A stretch of DNA of 64,000 bases, taken from the NCBI RefSeq assembly GCF_937616625.2, contig NC_065576.1, positions 37,846,628 through 37,910,627 on the forward strand. Reading direction: 5' to 3'. The DNA is from Mercurialis annua (lineage: Eukaryota; Streptophyta; Magnoliopsida; Malpighiales; Euphorbiaceae). Each line of letters begins with the position of its first letter. Within the stretch, counting starts at the first letter, position 1. The notes under the pieces were generated by a model that saw only the letters and a program-made list of their open reading frames with translations, did not search any database and was not told the origin of the DNA. The translations under genes and the position numbers were made by a program. Shown here one piece after another: positions 24,981 through 37,059 of this stretch.

Positions 24981-25129
24981 AAATACATTATGTAATTATT
25001 TTTTCAGAATTGTGTGCGATAATGGTCATTTTGAGCACCATTGAGTTATATTCATGATGCATTATGAGTTCTTTTTACATCTAATTATTTATAAAGCACA
25101 GGTCGACTAATCATGGTCAAAATAAATTA

Positions 25130-26480
25130 AATACAAGATAAAGATGGCACATACTTTCACAAGCGAAGCTCGATGAAGAACAAAGGCATATATCACAAAT
25201 GGAAATGACCTGAACTTGAGAGGCAACTTTAGAAAATATATGGCCACGGAAAACAAGCGAGACGTTATGACGAATAAAGGCAACACCTAAAATACTTGAG
25301 AAACATTTCTCAAAAGGTAACAACCAAAATACTTGAGAAACATTTTTCAAAAGATAACACTCATAATACTTGAGAAATATTTCACAAAAGGCAGTCCCGA
25401 ACTTGAGAGACATCTCTAAAAAATATAAGGTAACGGCCACAAATGGGAAACGCCTCGAATTTGAGAGGTGTATATTAAAACTATAAAGCAACGACCACAA
25501 ACGGGAAACGTCTTGAACTTGATAAGTATCTTTTAAAAATATAAGGCAAAGGCCACAAGCAAAAATATAGAATAAAGACATATGCTACAAACAGGCAATG
25601 TCCTAAACTTGAGAGGCATCTCTAAAAAATATATACAAATGCCACAAGCGACAATGAAAATAAAGGCACAATGCCACAAACGGGCAACACCATGAACCTG
25701 AAAGGCATATTTCAAAGATACGAGGCAAAGGCCACAAGCAAAATCAACGAATAATAAAGACAAATACTTAGGCACCATTCAAACGTTAGAGAAAACTCAA
25801 AAAAGTAAGAATAAAGGAAAATGTCGTAAACGTGCATTGCCCAGAGACATTAGAGAAAATCCAAAGCAATAAAAATAAAGGCAGATGATATAAACGGGCA
25901 CCACCCAGATAATAGAGAAAACTTAAAGAACAAAAATAAAGGAAAATGTCATAAATGGGCACCGCCTTAATATTTGAGAAAACTCAAAGCAATTAGAATA
26001 AAGACAAATGCTATAAGAGGGCATCGTCTACACAGTGAAGAAAACTCATGGCAACAAGAAGAAAGGAAAATGCTATAAACGGACAACGTCTGAACATTAA
26101 AGAAAACTCAAAGTATTGAGAATAAAGAAAATTTCCATAAACCGGCACCACCTAGACAGTAGATAAAACTCAAAGTAAATGACATATAAGGGAACTGCTT
26201 GGACAATAGAGAAAATTTGAAACAATAAGAATAAAGGAAAATATCACAAAGAGCATCACCCAGACAGTAGAAAAAATTCAGAGAAACAAAAATAAAGGCA
26301 AATGCCACAAACAGGCACCGCTGGAACATGAGACAAAACTCAAAGTAATAAGAAAAAAAAATTGCCACAAACAGGCACCATCCGGACATGAGAAAAAACT
26401 CCCAAAACACTAAGAAACAAAGAAATATACCACAAATGGACACTACCCTAATAGAAGAACAAAATATAAATATCTGCACA
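25130..26480. repeat. Degenerate tandem array, about 60-65 bp unit
   Basis: Roughly twenty diverged copies of a unit containing AAATGCCACAAACGGGCA, a spacer, then AAACTCAAAG(C/T)AATAAGAATAAAGG. The anchor word recurs about every 60-65 bp, for example near 25820, 25886, 25946, 26008, 26068, 26130 and 26302. It is the main content of the interior of the LTR element at 23588-28234. No conserved reading frame. Confidence 0.8.
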
Positions 26481-26639
26481 ATTCAGATTCGATGTTGAGA
26501 GACAAACCTCTCATCGGAAACTTGACAAACGGTATTAGACTATATCTCTAAAATGATAAAAACAAATCTAGAACATCCAAGGAGAGAATGCCCAAGCGAA
26601 GAATGACAACAGTATCTTCAGGATAATAAAGAGAAATCA

Positions 26640-27060
26640 GGTCAAGAAATTAAAATGATGAAGAAAAGATCGAATCTCCAAAATGAAGTGAGATTCGACA
26701 ATGCAAGAATAATAGTAAAAAGGTTGAAGACCATATCTCCGAGATAATGAGAGATCTAGACATATAAGAGAATGATAAAGAACTTGAAGTCCGTATCTTC
26801 CAAATGACGAGGGATCCAAATATATAAGAAATATTGTACAAAGTTGAAGACAACATTTTTGAAATAGTGAGAGATCCAGACATATAAAGGAATGATAAAG
26901 AAGTTGAAGATTGTATCTCCAAAATAATGAGAGCTCTAAACAAAACAAGGGAATGATAAAGAAGTTGAAAAATGTATCTCCAAAATGATGAGAACTATGG
27001 ACATACAAGTAAAAAATAATAGAGAAGTTGAAAAATGAATCTCCAACATAATAAGGGATT
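26640..27060. repeat. Second tandem array, about 60 bp unit
   Basis: Six or seven copies of a unit with AAGAAGTTGAAGA...TATCTCC and GATGAGAGATCTAGACATA; the anchor GTTGAA recurs near 26723, 26784, 26843, 26903, 26964 and 27025. Similar period to the array before it but different sequence. Confidence 0.8.
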
Positions 27061-27108
27061 TAGCCATTCAAGCAAAATAAAAAAAAGAATAAAGAAAATC
27101 AATATATG

Positions 27109-27823
27109 TGATAACAATATAGCTGGAATAGGTTCAAAAGCTTAAGGCTAAGGCCCATACCCGAGATACAAAACCAGTCCTGAAACCCAAACTAAGAATC
27201 TCACCTTTCATTATCGAGACTAGAGAACGCCATTAACTCATCTCGGTCCCAAACACCAATGATTACCTAGCACGCACAACCAATATTACTCTCATCATGA
27301 AGTAATACCTTCAATACCGAGATGCAACCTGCCCGAGATAACTAGTCTCGGTGCCAAATATAACGAACCTTTTAAAAGCAGAGATCGTTTGACAATATTA
27401 ACATCTGACAAGGATGTTCTGACACAATACCCTGAGATCGTTTGACAATATTAACATCTGACAAGGATGTTCTGACACAATACCCTGAGGTATCTCGCAG
27501 ATACAGAAAAGAATAACCAGATCTGCCACATCATTACAGATCCTAACAAACTTCGCTACGTCATCCCGATTGTCACAAAACTTGTAATATCATCATTCTC
27601 TATAAATACCCCAAAATGGATAAAGTAAAAGGTTAATACTTTTTTACACACTTTTATTATATCTTTCTCTTCTTATTTCTTTCCTCTACTCGAACTTACT
27701 TGACCGTCCGAGTGGAGTTCCGGAACCCCTTCCGGCGTCCCTCTTACGGTGCTTTCATTTATTTCTGGTGCACTTTAGTGGACTCCCAGACCCAAATTAT
27801 CCCATGCACATCGTGAGTTATCA
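27109..27823 (+). mobile_element. Nested solo LTR, 715 bp
   Basis: Begins TGATAAC, ends GTTATCA (7 bp inverted termini), and is flanked by a perfect 5 bp duplication ATATG (27104-27108 and 27824-27828). It has TATA-like CTATAAATACCCC at about 27601-27613, followed by a C/T-rich transcribed part, fitting a Ty3/gypsy-type LTR. It is inserted in the older LTR element around it. It contains a perfect 53 bp tandem duplication at 27381-27486. Confidence 0.85.
27381..27486. repeat. Perfect two-copy tandem duplication, 53 bp
   Basis: 27381-27433 and 27434-27486 are identical, starting GAGATCGTTTGACAATATTA. Identity over 53 bp in an otherwise decayed area suggests a recent duplication. Confidence 0.95.
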
Positions 27824-28402
27824 ATATGTATTACTTATTTCATATATCCACTAGAAAAATATATAAACTATATGAATCATGAACCAAACCAGACATAAAG
27901 ATTTGCATGATATTATACCACGAGGGGGATTAATGATGAAATATCCCAAAATCCCACATTGTTACTTTATAAGAAAGCCAATTCAAATAATTTTCTATAT
28001 AAGTCAAGTGAACCTATTACTATACCAACTTAAGTTTATTACCTCTTTTATATAATACGCTTCTATAGTATATGAAGATGAATACAAACTTAAGTTTCAA
28101 AGTGGATTAGACTAAGAGTTTGATACCTTATCTAACCTTATTTGTCTAGTAGGACATAACTCAGAATTCACATATATAACAAGTTTGTCAAGAAGCGACT
28201 GGAAAGATAAGACGATTTCAAACCGAATCCATCATTAAGATTTTTAAATGTTATGGCTTAAGTTGGAAGTTAAGTTTTAGAAGCCAAATAAAACATTTCT
28301 TTGTTAAAACATTTATAAAAAAACAGCTCTCTCGCTATTTGTCTATAAAAGTTTACTAGAACCTTTCTTTAGTAATTTTTTAAAATAGATAGTACCTTTT
28401 TT

Positions 28403-28796
<394 letters not shown>

Positions 28797-28799
28797 TTT

Positions 28800-29229
28800 T
28801 TGTTATTATTTTAAGTGTTTTAAATTTCAAATTATATTTTTTTATTTGATTTAACTATTATTTAAATTCATCTACCAACAACTATAACTCAATTACCACA
28901 TATACCATTATCTTCATATTTTATCAATTTAGTTTTGTTTTTTTTAATATTATCACATTTATCATGCCTAATTTGAAGCTGACACGGCGTAATGTTGTAT
29001 GTGTCAAATAAGATAAGGTTTATATATGTGGACATATAATATCACAATATTATTTCTAAACTAATTGTATATATATTTAGCAAAAAACAATAATAAAAAA
29101 AAACTAAACTGACAAAATTTAAAATTCATGTAATATTTGCAAAGTGAATATATTATTTGTAAATAAATTTATCTTACCTATGTAAAATTAACATATGCAT
29201 CCAAAATGAATAGTTTCCAAACAAAGGTT
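28800..29229. other. AT-rich sequence, nothing recognised
   Basis: No gene or bounded repeat supported. Confidence 0.4.
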
Positions 29230-30113
29230 TTATAATTGTTCGATTTTGTTTGAGCGGGGGTTATTTTCAGAATTTGGAGGCTCTCTTTTAAGTTATTATT
29301 CCATGGTATTATTATTGTCACTCTATATGAACATTTTGTTTAGGTTTTTTCTAGCAGGCATTCTAAATTCTGCATGGACAAAGGAGTTATTTTTATTCAT
29401 CGGAAATAACTTAGGTAAATCAATCTATGTTCATCCTTCGTTATTAACTAAATAATGTATGAATTCGGGTTCGGTGTTTATTTCAGTTTCTTGTGGTCGA
29501 ATTGACTGCAATATTCCAATCACGATTGATGGAGAGAAAAATCTTATTCATGCACATGAAACTGAATTTCCTGTACTAGGTAGCAGCTCCACTTATTTAG
29601 AGGAATATTTTGCCTCAGAATTTTAGACAAATTCTGTTGCATCTTCACCGGCTGTTAACACAGAAGACTGTATCATAACGAATACGATATACTTGGAGAC
29701 AAACGGTTAATTAGGACTCGTTTCCCACCCCCAAACTTGAAGAATATAACTCAAAGAAAGAAGTAGGATATAGGTTCTCGTTCTACATATGTTTTTATCA
29801 TGAGAAAATGTGACGGTTCAAACAAAACAGTGGAGCAATCTGAAGTTGTGTAGACTTTTCAAATAGGAGTTAAACTAGATCTTTTTGACAAGCAACATGA
29901 GGCAACAATTTTGAACCTTATAATCAAAGGTTTAGCCATGGATTCTCAAAATCACTCTTGAAATGGTTTCTTTTTAGGTTTGTCATTTTTTAATGTCGAG
30001 ATCTCTTACCTTTATTACTTGGAATTGTTGTGGTGGTATTGGTCATTTTTGTAAGCAACGTTCTATTCGATCCGCCGTTTTTCAACATAATTTGGCAATT
30101 GTGGGTTTGATTG
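29230..30113 (+). pseudogene. L1-type LINE: decayed ORF1 and start of ORF2 endonuclease
   Basis: 29360-29630 reads, with breaks, as the conserved part of plant LINE ORF1 (DUF4283-like): LGKSIYVHPSLLTK, a stop, then VFISVSCGRIDCNIPITIDG. ORF2 begins at 29993 (MSRSLTFITWNCCGG...), the start of an apurinic/apyrimidinic-type endonuclease in which WNCCGG holds the first active-site asparagine. The frame runs to 30113, where a solo LTR interrupts it, and resumes at 32384 with the catalytic glutamate in IETKKDLLDD. ORF1 contains stops, so the LINE was already damaged. Confidence 0.75.
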
Positions 30114-32383
30114 TGTCACTATCCGATTTCACGGCATCGCAACCGGCGCTAGGAAACGGGAATGTTTGCTCCACAACCTGTAGCAATCCTTAGAAAACGA
30201 CAAGCAAACATAAATGATATAAACATAAAATCGCATGATTGGAGGCAACCTAAGACTCCAACTTTCATCTCACCGCAACACGAAAAATAAATAAGGCGCG
30301 AGATAATAAAACAAAAACATTTAATATATAAAATAAAATCGTTTGAAATAGAGTGCGGAAATTCAAAACACCAAAAGTTGAAATACAACAACAGACTCTA
30401 AGTCTAAAGACTAACTGCGGACTAAGAAGTAAAACGATACGACTTTTTTCTTGAAAACAGTGCCTCCGAAGAAAAATGGAAGTCCGCGTTCTACTCGATA
30501 AAACCTGAAATTTTGAAATAATAACAGGGCCAGCCGAAACTGAGTGAGTTCTATAAATTATATCTAAATTATCAAGATTTAAAAGCAAAATATTATACAT
30601 ATTATAAAATTAGTACGGAAATCCTAAATCTCAAATTCTTGATATCCCATAATATCATCGAAACTCCAAGTGATCGCGGCTCCAAGAAATTAAACCATCG
30701 AGATGCTCCGCCGATCGAACACTTAAACCTTAATTAATTCCACAATCCAAGGAGTCGTGAATCCTGAGAAATTAATAATCGAGTACATCATCAACTTCAC
30801 TTAATCCCTGGTTATGAAGCCCGACTAGGAACAAGAGATAACATTAACATCTAATTACCAGAAAAGACCCCGTCTAAATCTGGAATTCTAAACAACCGAA
30901 CTCAGATAGGCAAAACACACATAAGGCATACAATCGATAAACCAACATACGCAAATTGAGCAAACAACAAAACGTCAAACCAAAAGAATTTATGAGTTCC
31001 GATCACGCTCCAATTTTTAACACTTATCCTTCCAAAAATAACCATTTAAAAACAAAGCCCATATTCAAAACCTTTAAACAGAAACTAGGGAGTCGACACG
31101 CTCATTTCGGCTGAAACATCGTTTCTTGGCCCGAAACCTAGATTCCCGTCAAAAGAGTACTAACATCCAAAAATATAGTTGAACTTCTGATTCTTCCAGA
31201 AATGTACTTTCACACTTCCATTTTGAGAACGAGTTCTAACTTTAAATGATTTTGAACGAAAACCATGTTATTCGCAAAAACACCAAAATACATCTCGGAG
31301 CGCGTTTAGACTCTAGGACATAATCCAAAAACAACTTTAAACTCTTTTCCATGAAAACTGTATGTTTAAACAGCCATTAAGGCTGCAAAATTGATACTTG
31401 ACAAAAATGCCAAAAACTCCCTGAAATATCGGAAATCGTTAAAATTGTTATTAAAGCAAAATTCTTTCAAAAAGATTTCATAAAACTAAATAAAATATTT
31501 TTATCAAAATATTTTATCGAAATAGCCCACTGCAAAATTCTCAAATTTGGTCAAATTACAAAATCATTCCTTAATTTTTGTAAAAAAACTGCTTTAGTGC
31601 TATATCTTTAAAATGAATCAAAAAAATTCAAACCAAACCAAATTTAATCCAACTATCCAAATCACACTTCAAATATTCTAAGCAGCCCCTAAGGCACATA
31701 AATTACAGATTATGCAAAATTACAGTTTAGTCCCCTAAATTGCCAACAATGCAATTTGGTCCCTGAACTCTCCAAATCACCAAAACACACCAAGAGCATG
31801 CAAATCATGTAAAACCATGCACATCAGCCCCTAAAATTATTTCCAGCAACTAAACATGCCACAATTTAGCCAAACATGCATTTAGATCCTCAAACTTAGC
31901 ATATATGGTAATTAAGCCCATAAACATACAATTCAAGTTAAAACCATCCAAACCAAGAACCAAACATGCATTTAAACCATATATAAAAGATTTCCAGAAT
32001 TCATACAAACTCCTAATCACCTTGCATGTCATGGCAAAAATACCAACAAGTCACCAAACATATAAATCTTCCATTTTAGCCATAAACAACATATAAACAA
32101 GCTCTAATCATCCCTAAGCCAGCATGCACCATAAACTCAAATTTTGACATCTTATTAAAACGAAAACCGATATGCAACTATTTCAAAACTCGATTAAAAC
32201 CCGATGCACCCTAAACATGAAAACACATATAAACACTTTGAAACCTAAATCAAAGCATAGAACAAACATCAAACTATAAAAAACAAATACATGTGGACAA
32301 AATCTACACGTAAATTAATCAAAACCGTTCCGATACCAAAACAAAACCATTAGAAAAACTACCGGAAAACCTATAATATTACA
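30114..32383 (-). mobile_element. Third solo LTR (2270 bp), distant relative of the TGTAATACC family
   Basis: On the minus strand it begins TGTAATATTATAGG and ends with a GTGACA terminus. It is flanked by a perfect 5 bp duplication GATTG (30109-30113 and 32384-32388). Near its 3' end it has ACCGGCGCTAGGAAACGGGAA and AACCTGTAGCAA, homologous to the other two LTRs, but the rest is diverged and I found no CTGTGCG palindrome array. Inserted in the endonuclease ORF of a LINE. Open frames inside it are not credible genes. Confidence 0.85.
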
Positions 32384-32440
32384 GATTGAAACAAAAAAAG
32401 ATTTATTGGATGATTAGAAAGAGTTTGAGGGATAGATGAT
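32384..32440 (+). pseudogene. Continuation of the interrupted LINE endonuclease ORF
   Basis: After the duplicated GATTG the codons continue IETKKDLLDD. A one-base loss then changes the frame, after which ERV*GIDD-like sequence can be read. Joined conceptually to 29993-30113 across the solo LTR this restores the order expected for the endonuclease start. It ends abruptly near 32440. Confidence 0.65.
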
Positions 32441-33177
32441 TGACAAAAGAGATTTATAGTGGTTCGCATCACAAATCAATCATACTCCACTACTCAAACA
32501 AAATTTGAGATTTACAATCCACTAAATGAGATTCACAAGTTCTATAAGCTAACTTCAAAATTAGTGCTTTTTAGCTAAACACCAATTATAAAATTTTCCA
32601 AATTTTATCTCTAACTTACAAAAGTTGAGTTTTCTCGAAACTAACTCTATCTTACAATGATTTAGGAGTTTACATGCTTACTCCAAAACTACAACAAAAC
32701 AAACATAATTTAAAGTTGTGTGTGTGTTGTTTCAAGGTTTGTAAATCATTAACCTTGAAACATTGCAAATGAGTTTATATTTATACCCAAAACAAACTAC
32801 AAACAAAGCATTTACTTTGTAGAAAATAGGCATGTCGCGCCCACTACAAGAGGAGTCCCCTCCGCAATATAAGCCATGTCAGCAATCCTTCAACGACTAG
32901 TGCCACATGTCAACTTCTCACTAGTGACACATGCCACATATGTCGCGCCCGTGACCTGTGTTTCCCGACCGTGATCCTCCAACGGTCAACTAGGGATTAA
33001 TCATGTATGAATGTCGCGCCCGCTACATAGCATGTCGCGCCTATACGACTCAAGTGTAGCGCCGCTACTCTTGTTGTGTAGCGCCCGCGAAAATCCACTG
33101 GACGGCTTGAGTTCCCAAAACTCGATTCTCGCTATAAGGCTCTGAATTGAAGTGAGTGTTTCCATGTGTTCCTATAC
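32441..33177. other. Unclassified repeat-like region with TGTCGCGCCC words
   Basis: Contains TGTCGCGCC(C/T) at 32833, 32941, 33012 and 33033, and TGTAGCGCC-type variants near 33054 and 33077. The area is GC-rich with no open frame. It may be part of an LTR retroelement or a pseudogene, but I cannot assign it. Confidence 0.4.
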
Positions 33178-34250
33178 GGCTAATAATTACCCATGGTTGG
33201 CCCCTGATTTTTAGGGTTCCGATCACAAAACCCCCTGATGTTTAAAAACGATCACAAAACCCCTTGATTATTATGGCGGCGCTCACAAAACCCCTTTAGA
33301 CCAAAAAATCGACGATTTTTGTAAAAAATGGTGACATGGCAGCGATTTCAAATGCCAGACCCAACAAATTCATACCCCATGACAGGTGTCAGGTGACACC
33401 TCATGAATTGTCAAAAAAACAAAGGTGACACCTCATGACTAAAAAATCCAAAAACCCAAAATACTCCCAAAAATTCAATTAAAAAATTACAAAATATCCA
33501 ACCCAAACCCAATTAAACCGAACCCAATTAAATTCAACCCAACCACTACATCCCGAAACACCGGCCACCTGTCTCTGGCCGCCACTACCACCTACCTCCG
33601 GCCACCATCGTCTCAATGGCCGGAATCTTTTTCCGGCCATCTTCTTCTTCCATCTGTTCTTCATTAAGAACATACCGTCTTTTCATGATGAAGAACAGAT
33701 TTGTTCTTCATCAAGAAGAACACACCCGATCTGGGTCTGTTCTTCTTGATGAAGAACATATTCGTTTTTCATCAAAGAAGAACATACCTGATCTGGGTTT
33801 GTTCTTCTTAATGAAGAACACATTCGTTTTTCATCAAAAAAGAACAGGTGGAAGAAGAAGACGGCGGACGGAAAAAAATTCTGGCCGTGGTGGGTGACCG
33901 AAAAATGGTATGGTGGTGGGTGGTGGTTAGGGGTGAAGTGGTTTGGTTAAGTTTCATAAATTGAGTTTCTTTTAATTGAACTTTTAGGGGTACTTTGGGT
34001 TTTTTTGGATTTTTTTGGTGAGGTGTCACCTGACACCTGACATGGGCTGACATGGAGTCAGAATTTGTTGGGTTTGACATTTGAAAATCGCTGTCACGTC
34101 ACCCTTTTTTACAAAAATCGCCGATTTTTTGGTCTCAAGGGGTTTATGAGCGCCGCCACAAAAATTCCGAGTTTTTGTGATCGTTTTTAAACATTATGGG
34201 AGTTTGTGATCGGACCCCAAAAAGTCAGGGTTCATGGGTGATTATTAGCC
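33178..34250. mobile_element. Long foldback / MULE-type element, 1073 bp
   Basis: Starts GGCTAATAATTACCCATG and ends, inversely, GGCTAATAATCACCCATG. The arms extend over 300 bp, with matching blocks such as CACCTGACACC and AAAATCG(A/C)CGATTTT. A perfect 10 bp duplication GTTCCTATAC flanks it (33168-33177 and 34251-34260), typical of Mutator-like insertions. The centre (33655-33850) has nested inverted repeats of GTTCTTCATCAAGAAGAAC words. No transposase; small open frames are by-products. Confidence 0.85.
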
Positions 34251-34260
34251 GTTCCTATAC

Positions 34261-34593
34261 ACTTAAAATTAATATTAGAACACTTATAGTTGATTGTTAA
34301 AGTCAAAATAAAAGAGTATGAAAAGATAAAGATCCAACAATATGCTTATTTTTTGAATTAATGTCAAAAAAATCATAAATTTTATAAGTTTTCTCATTTT
34401 AATCACATTTTTAATTTTTTTATTTTTTGCACGAACTAGCACTTTTTTTCAAATTTATGTACGGTGCTGAGGTGACACTCATTTATTATTGTAAGATGAC
34501 CTTCACATCAGCGAATTATATCAATGGAGCCATGACAACTCAAAAGAATAATTTAGAAAGGAAATTATTTGGAGAGAAGGGAAAGGAAATTTA
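34261..34593. other. Intergenic sequence between foldback element and SINE
   Basis: 34340-34540 looks like one arm of a MITE of the TTGACA...CATTTTAATCAC type, but I could not find its partner. No gene. Confidence 0.3.
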
Positions 34594-34605
34594 GAGAGAG
34601 GGAGT

Positions 34606-34741
34606 TTTTTTTTATCAAAGGTGGGAATCGACTCTTTCGAGTCTCATTTGTTAGTTGTTAGTTACCGAGGCGTGGTTCGAACCCACAACCTCTTGATGCA
34701 CTTAGAGGTGCCTTAGCCATTTAAGCTAGGCCCACATTGGC
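34606..34741 (-). mobile_element. tRNA-derived SINE, 136 bp
   Basis: On the minus strand it has a pol III A box (TAGCTTAAATGG, followed by CTAAGGCACC) and a B box (GGTTCGAACC) about 35 bp later. The body then ends in TTTGATAAAAAAAAA. It is flanked by a perfect 12 bp direct repeat GAGAGAGGGAGT (34594-34605 and 34742-34753). Structure and target duplication are those of a plant SINE inserted by LINE machinery. Confidence 0.85.
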
Positions 34742-34753
34742 GAGAGAGGGAGT

Positions 34754-35845
34754 GAGAGTGAGAGTTTTTGCTAACTATATTATTGAACCTCACCATAATT
34801 TCAATATGAACACTGCAAAAATAACACCACAATATATTGACTAAAAATTTATCCACTACCATTGGTCTGATTTTAAACACATACTGACATTACATATGAG
34901 ATCAGTTCGTGTTTTGTCTCCATTCGCTCGCTTCAGCGGCGGATCCTAATACTAGACGCATCCCTACGTCACCGTTTTACCCCTTTATTAATTTGTTTTT
35001 TTTATTTCCACCAATAATATTTCTCTTCCGTTTCAGTCCCTCTCGTCTTTATCTTCTTCTCTGCCTTTTGCGCTGAGTTGGCTTAAATTCACACACCTAA
35101 ACAAGCAACCTTGTCTGACAGACTTCTCCTTTTCTTCCACGTGTCCTGTGATTCATCATGTCCTTCTATGATTGGTCGTTTAAGGTTATCTAGTTTCTTT
35201 TTCCGTACATTTATTTAGATTTTCCATTATTTTTATTTTTTTCCATGGTGGGCTGTTCACATGGATCTCTGGCCCTCTGCTGTTAGTTATTCTTCAATCA
35301 TATTTTGCCACGTTTGCTTTTATTTTTACCTGTTAATTATTAAGTTGTTTTTTTGGTTTTATTTTTCTTGCTGATTGACATCATTTCTGCTAGATTTATG
35401 AGCTCAGGCCAAGCTGGATACAGTCAAATTATGTTAATTTATTGCTATTTTCAGTTTCAATAAGATGAAGCTAATTAATAAGTGATTATCTTCACACACT
35501 AAAATTAAATAGCAATCTTTATCGGTTCGTAATAGTACATACAGATACAGTTTGAAGAATACTTTATGATTATAATAAGGAATTTTTATCAATTCATAAA
35601 ATAATTACAAGAATATATAGGCACAAAAATAATTTTCTAAATATTCAGATTTTTTTATGAAGACATTGTATTTAAAAAAAAAACTAAAAAAGGCCACTTC
35701 AGAGTGTTGGAGTCTGTAGATGGATGTTTGGTGGTATCTTTTTAGTAATTAAATTATATCATAATTCAAATGTAACTATAAATTTTAATGGTGGATTTGA
35801 ATTTGATTAGGGTGGATTTGATATTATTGTGTTCGTCTCATGTGG
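34754..35845. other. Intergenic region, nothing recognised
   Basis: Pyrimidine-rich around 35030-35130 but with no open frame; otherwise AT-rich. A decayed promoter or non-coding transcript is possible but not supported. Confidence 0.35.
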
Positions 35846-35853
35846 ATTTAAGG

Positions 35854-36207
35854 TTTGGGTGAGCATCCGGTCTCTTTGATAAAAACCAAACCAAAATCCC
35901 TCAAATCAAGTAAACTAATTTCCTTCAAGTTTAAAATTGAAAACAACCGAAAATTTTCTTTAGCCAAAATCAAACCGACCATAAAAAATTAAAAATTGAG
36001 CCAAGTTTGGTTAAAATCGATAAAAAAAATATTTGGTTATTCAATCGGTTCAGTTAATGTCAGTTTTCAAAATTCAAAACCGAAACAGAATTGAAAAAAA
36101 AATTAAAATTAAATCCGAACCGATCTCTGACTTAACCAAATTAAACTGACTAAAATTTATCAGTTTGGTTGGTTATCTCGGTTGATTCGAAATTTTGCTT
36201 ACCCTTA
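35854..36207. mobile_element. hAT-type MITE, 354 bp
   Basis: Termini TTTGGGTGAGCA and, inversely, TAAGGGTAAGCA, with a perfect 8 bp duplication ATTTAAGG (35846-35853 and 36208-36215). The interior is rich in CCAAACC/AACCGA words. No coding sequence. Confidence 0.8.
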
Positions 36208-36359
36208 ATTTAAGGAGAATGATATGACATGAATGTTTAGGTGAATCTATATACATATTGTATTTTTAGGTTGACTTAGATATTTTTGTATTATTGTATT
36301 GATATTAAATAATTGTAATTGATTTTTCTTTGAAATTTATGACAATCTAAGAGGAACTG

Positions 36360-36625
36360 ATTTTGGAATTAATTGCTACAATATAATCAACTGGCCAAGT
36401 GGTAAATATATACTTTTTTCTATATATATTTCATGAGGTTTTCTGAATGAGTCTCAATTATGATACACCTTTAAATTTTACATATTCAGATTAATTCCCA
36501 TCCGAGTAGTGTAAGTCTCTTGCGAAGGACACACTTTAACCTCAAATTTTAAACTACTGCATATATGAGTACAGTTTGAACCCGTGACCTCACTTAAACT
36601 ACGAGAGTGCTTTACCAACTTACCT
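36360..36625 (-). mobile_element. Probable tRNA-derived SINE
   Basis: On the minus strand, AAGTTGGTAAAGCAC (tRNA D-arm/A-box like) is followed about 30 bp later by CGGGTTCAAACTG (B-box like), then a tail running to an AT-rich end near 36420. I did not find a target duplication, so the ends are approximate. Confidence 0.45.
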
Positions 36626-37052
36626 GTGTTTTGGAGTTAGTAAATAATAAATATACACTTTAAAATAACCTAAGTTTCACTTAAAATCCATATACATATA
36701 ATAGACGTTAATTTTTGAAATTAAAAATCAATAATCAACTCGTCAATGGTTAAATGACAACAGTCAACAATCAATATATCATTGTTTACAAAAGTGGGAT
36801 TAAAATTTTAACTCTAGTCAAACAGGAAATTGCCCCAAACATTTTATTTAATTGTTTCTCTATGTGAGAACCGTAATTTGCTATTGATATTCGGATATAT
36901 AGAAAGGTATACTTGGTGGCTAAAATATAAACTTTCTACAAGTTTAGTTTAAATGCGACATGTTTGTTAATTGAAATATCTTTAAATTATAATAATAAAT
37001 TTTTTATTATTAAAAGAGCGTTTGTACAAATGATTGAATTACAACCTTAACA
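36626..37052. other. AT-rich intergenic region
   Basis: Nothing recognised. Confidence 0.4.
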
Positions 37053-37059
37053 TGCTGCT

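Larger units (their letters stand above)
23588..28234 (+). mobile_element. Non-coding LTR retroelement (LARD-like), 4.6 kb
   Basis: The 5' LTR is 23588-24160 and the 3' LTR 27934-28234. Both end ...TCCA(C/T)CA, and the copies share AAAATCCCACATTGTTACTTTA near their start and AACTCAGAATTCAC near their end. A 5 bp duplication TTAAG flanks the whole (23583-23587 and 28235-28239). A primer site TGGCGCCGTCTGTGGGAA follows the 5' LTR (24163-24180), and a purine tract CGAGGGGGATTAA precedes the 3' LTR. The 5' LTR start has decayed (TAAAG for TGATG). The LTRs differ in length because the 5' copy has a 31 bp duplication, a long TA run and about 170 bp absent from the 3' copy. The interior has no retroviral domain. 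It holds two tandem arrays, a MITE and a nested solo LTR, and short minus-strand frames there are by-products of the arrays. Confidence 0.85.

Noticed and set aside
25117..27008. Four minus-strand frames of 81-154 codons rich in Phe, Leu and Cys
   Set aside because: They follow the tandem arrays of the LTR element; repeats of about 60 bp give phased open frames without conserved protein content.
30149..30600. Two minus-strand frames of 80-111 codons
   Set aside because: Inside a solo LTR bounded by a perfect target duplication; no recognisable protein features.
33616..34080. Frames with repeated EEHTRSGSV and related words
   Set aside because: Produced by inverted repeats in the centre of the foldback element.
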